A DNA stretch of 6,563 nucleotides from an uncultured Actinomycetes bacterium (lineage in GTDB: Bacteria; Actinomycetota; Thermoleophilia; Gaiellales; F1-60-MAGs149): contig CAIQOY010000251.1 of assembly GCA_903873565.1 (NCBI GenBank), positions 1-6,563 of the forward strand, written 5' to 3'. Position numbers and translations under genes: made by a program. Below, one piece after another: positions 4,825 to 6,563 of the stretch; the stretch's first letter is position 1, and each line of letters opens with the position of its first letter. The notes beneath the pieces were generated by a model, which ran no database searches, was not told the DNA's origin, and was given only the letters and a program-made list of their open reading frames with translations.

Positions 4825-5522
4825 TGGCGACCGCAACCGACATCGAGGTCGTCGACCTCGCCGTGACCCCCCTGCGGGAGCTCAACCAGCGCCTGCACGA
4901 CGCCGCGTCGGGCGGGCCCCGCTCCTGGCGGATCGTCAACCCGAACGGCGCCCACGCGATCGCCGTCGGGATCGACGCCGAGCTCGACGTGGTGATCGAC
5001 GGCCACACCGGCTACTACGCCGCCGGCATGAACAAGCACGCGACCGTGACGATCGAGGGCAACGCCGGCGTCGGCGTCGGCGAGAACATCATGAGCGGCC
5101 GCATCCACGTCAAGGGCAACGCCTCGCAGGCCTGCGCGGCGACCGGCCGGGGCGGCCTCGTGGTCGTCGACGGCAACGCCTCGTCGCGCTGCGGCATCTC
5201 GATGAAGGGCGTCGAGATCGTCGTCAAGGGCGACATCGGGCACATGTCCGGGTTCATGGCGCAGTCGGGCACGCTGGTCGTCTGCGGCGACGCGGGCGAC
5301 GCGCTTGGCGACTCCATCTACGAGACGCACATCTACGTGCGGGGCTCCGTCCAGGGCCTCGGCGCGGACTGCATCGAGAAGGAGCTCAAGGAGTTCCACC
5401 GCGCGGAGCTCGGGCGCCTGCTCGAGGCCGCGGGCGCGGACGCCAAGGTCGACGACTTCCGGCGCTACGGCTCGGCCCGCCAGCTCTACACCTTCAACAT
5501 CGACAACGCCGGCGCGTACTAG
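4824..5522 (+). CDS. glxC: GlxC-like GXGXG-domain subunit of a split glutamate synthase
   Basis: A 232-residue complete protein made of the right-handed beta-helix (GXGXG) domain that forms the C-terminal end of glutamate synthase large subunits. An N-terminal lead with LRELNQRLH (18-25) and WRIVNPNGAHAIAVG (35-49) precedes the repeats: YYAAGMNKHATVTIEGNAG (64-82), GVGENIMSGRIHVKGNAS (85-102 in part), GRGGLVVVDGNAS (108-120), SMKGVEIVVKGDIGH (126-140), SGTLVVCGDAGDALGD (148-163) and IYVRG (170-174). The C-terminus, FRRYGSARQLYTFNIDNAGAY, is typical of GlxC. The domain has no active site of its own and is thought to be structural, packing against the FMN and amidotransferase parts. ATG 4824 shares its A with the TGA of glxB; AAGGAG (4810-4815) lies 8 nt before it inside glxB. 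A much longer open frame upstream in this phase (from 3921) is only the antiphase shadow of glxB. MgsB is the alternative name. Confidence 0.93.
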   Translation: MATATDIEVVDLAVTPLRELNQRLHDAASGGPRSWRIVNPNGAHAIAVGIDAELDVVIDGHTGYYAAGMNKHATVTIEGNAGVGVGENIMSGRIHVKGNASQACAATGRGGLVVVDGNASSRCGISMKGVEIVVKGDIGHMSGFMAQSGTLVVCGDAGDALGDSIYETHIYVRGSVQGLGADCIEKELKEFHRAELGRLLEAAGADAKVDDFRRYGSARQLYTFNIDNAGAY

Positions 5523-5532
5523 GGGGCCCAGA

Positions 5533-6563
5533 ATGAGCGATTTCGATCCCGCCGGGCCGAACGGCACCAACTGGCACCCGGGGCTCCGCGAGTCCTACAT
5601 CTTCGACCGCAACACGATCCACGAGATCCGCCGCGCGGCGAGCCAGGGCATCTACGACATCCGCGGCTTCGGCGCCAAGCGCAAGCTGCCGCACTTCGAC
5701 GACCTGCTCTTCCTGGGGGCGTCGATGTCGCGCTACCCGCTCGAGGGCTACCGCGAGCGCTGCGGCACGGACGTCGTGCTCGGCACCCGCTTCTCGAAGA
5801 ACCCGATCCACCTCAAGATCCCGATCACGATCGCGGGCATGAGCTTCGGGGCGCTGTCGGGCCCGGCCAAGGAGGCCCTCGGCCGCGGCGCGACGATGGC
5901 GGGCACCTCCACGACCACCGGCGACGGCGGCATGACGGAGGAGGAGCGCGGCCACTCGGAGATCCTCGTCTACCAGCTCTTGCCGTCCCGCTACGGCATG
6001 AACCCGGACGACCTGCGCCGCGCCGACGCGATCGAGGTCGTCGTCGGCCAGGGCGCGAAGCCCGGCGGCGGCGGCATGCTGCTCGGCCAGAAGATCTCCG
6101 ACCGCGTCGCCGAGATGCGCAACCTGCCGAAGGGCATCGACCAGCGCTCGGCCTGCCGGCACCCCGACTGGACCGGCCCGGACGACCTCGAGATCAAGAT
6201 CGAGGAGATCCGCGAGATCACCGACTGGCAGAAGCCGATCTACATCAAGATCGGGGCGAGCCGCCCGTACTACGACACCCAGCTGGCCGTGAAGGCCGGG
6301 GCGGACGTGATCGTGCTCGACGGCATGCAGGGCGGCACCGCCGCCACCCAGGACGTGTTCATCGAGCACGTCGGCCTGCCGACCCTGGCCTGCATCCGCC
6401 AGGCCGTGACGGCGCTGCAGGAGATGGGCATGCACCGCGAGGTGCAGCTGATCGTGTCGGGCGGCATCCGCAACGGCGCGGACGCCGCGAAGGCGCTCGC
6501 GCTCGGCGCGGACGCCGTGTCGATCGGCGTCGCCGCGATGATCGCCCTCGGCGACAACGACCC
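5533..6563 (+). CDS. glxD: GlxD-like FMN-binding glutamate synthase domain protein (3' truncated by window end)
   Basis: 343 residues are visible from ATG 5533, out of roughly 440 usual for the family; the reading frame stays open to the last base. It is the (beta/alpha)8 FMN-binding synthase domain of glutamate synthase as a separate protein. Visible motifs: GIYDIRGFGAKRKLPHFDDL (39-58), PITIAGMSFGALSGPAKEAL (97-116), TTTGDGGM (127-134), GQGAKPGGGGMLLGQKIS (172-189), IYIKIGASR (236-244), VLDGMQGGTAA (261-271) and the phosphate-binding barrel end IVSGGIRNGADAAKALALG (307-325). In glutamate synthases this domain reduces the imine formed from 2-oxoglutarate and ammonia; in N-methylglutamate synthase it forms N-methylglutamate. 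The Cys-rich iron-sulfur region normally following the barrel would lie beyond the window. A 10-nt gap separates it from glxC, and the AGGGGG Shine-Dalgarno (5521-5526) overlaps the glxC stop. MgsC is the alternative name. Confidence 0.93.
   Translation, partial: MSDFDPAGPNGTNWHPGLRESYIFDRNTIHEIRRAASQGIYDIRGFGAKRKLPHFDDLLFLGASMSRYPLEGYRERCGTDVVLGTRFSKNPIHLKIPITIAGMSFGALSGPAKEALGRGATMAGTSTTTGDGGMTEEERGHSEILVYQLLPSRYGMNPDDLRRADAIEVVVGQGAKPGGGGMLLGQKISDRVAEMRNLPKGIDQRSACRHPDWTGPDDLEIKIEEIREITDWQKPIYIKIGASRPYYDTQLAVKAGADVIVLDGMQGGTAATQDVFIEHVGLPTLACIRQAVTALQEMGMHREVQLIVSGGIRNGADAAKALALGADAVSIGVAAMIALGDND

Noticed and set aside
1954..4836. 960-codon open frame on the minus strand
   Set aside because: It runs antisense to glxB and out of phase through the PYROXD2-like gene. 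Its product is an Arg/Gly/Pro/Ala-rich low-complexity string, as expected for a shadow frame in GC-rich DNA.
4617..5570. 317-codon open frame on the minus strand opposite glxC
   Set aside because: Antisense to glxC, which has clear family motifs; the composition is a codon-bias shadow.
5494..6435. 313-codon open frame on the minus strand opposite glxD
   Set aside because: Antisense to the highly conserved glxD; repetitive Ala/Val/Asp/Arg composition.

Overview
The window is a very GC-rich (by eye above 70%), densely packed bacterial chromosome segment with codons ending almost always in G or C. Gene content, base composition and several TANNNT-N6/7-start (leaderless-type) promoters suggest a high-GC Actinomycetota, perhaps of the Thermoleophilia (Solirubrobacter/Conexibacter-like). 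The phylum is likely; the class is a guess. I see no mobile element, CRISPR, tRNA or rRNA, and no gap above 300 bases without a gene.

Layout, left to right: (1) the 3' end of a BioY biotin-transporter gene (+); (2) a convergent gene for an FMN-binding pyridoxamine-phosphate-oxidase-like protein (-), the two genes sharing one CTAG as both stop codons; (3) a 68-bp divergent promoter region; (4) a DadA-like FAD amino-acid/amine oxidoreductase gene (+); (5) a convergent PYROXD2/phytoene-desaturase-like FAD oxidoreductase gene (-), overlapping the previous gene tail to tail by 53 bp; (6) a 178-bp divergent control region with a 9+9 bp palindrome, two candidate promoters and a strong leader hairpin; (7) a tight operon glxB-glxC-glxD (+), with glxD cut by the window end.

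The operon is the main biological content. GlxB (Ntn-type glutamine amidotransferase), GlxC (GXGXG beta-helix domain) and GlxD (FMN glutamate-synthase domain) are the pieces of a glutamate synthase large subunit encoded as three separate proteins. Relatives include the N-methylglutamate synthase (MgsABC) of methylamine users and the Glx proteins of rhizobia. The substrate cannot be read from this window. The two flanking FAD enzymes could oxidise amines or amino acids related to this metabolism, but they have their own promoters and nothing in the sequence proves a link.

The most interesting items are regulatory: the palindrome between the PYROXD2-like gene and glxB; a 12-bp-stem hairpin that would lie at or near the very 5' end of the glxB mRNA; an inverted repeat inside the promoter of the DadA-like gene; and the gene-end overlaps. 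All protein families here are known ones, and I found no convincing wholly new system.
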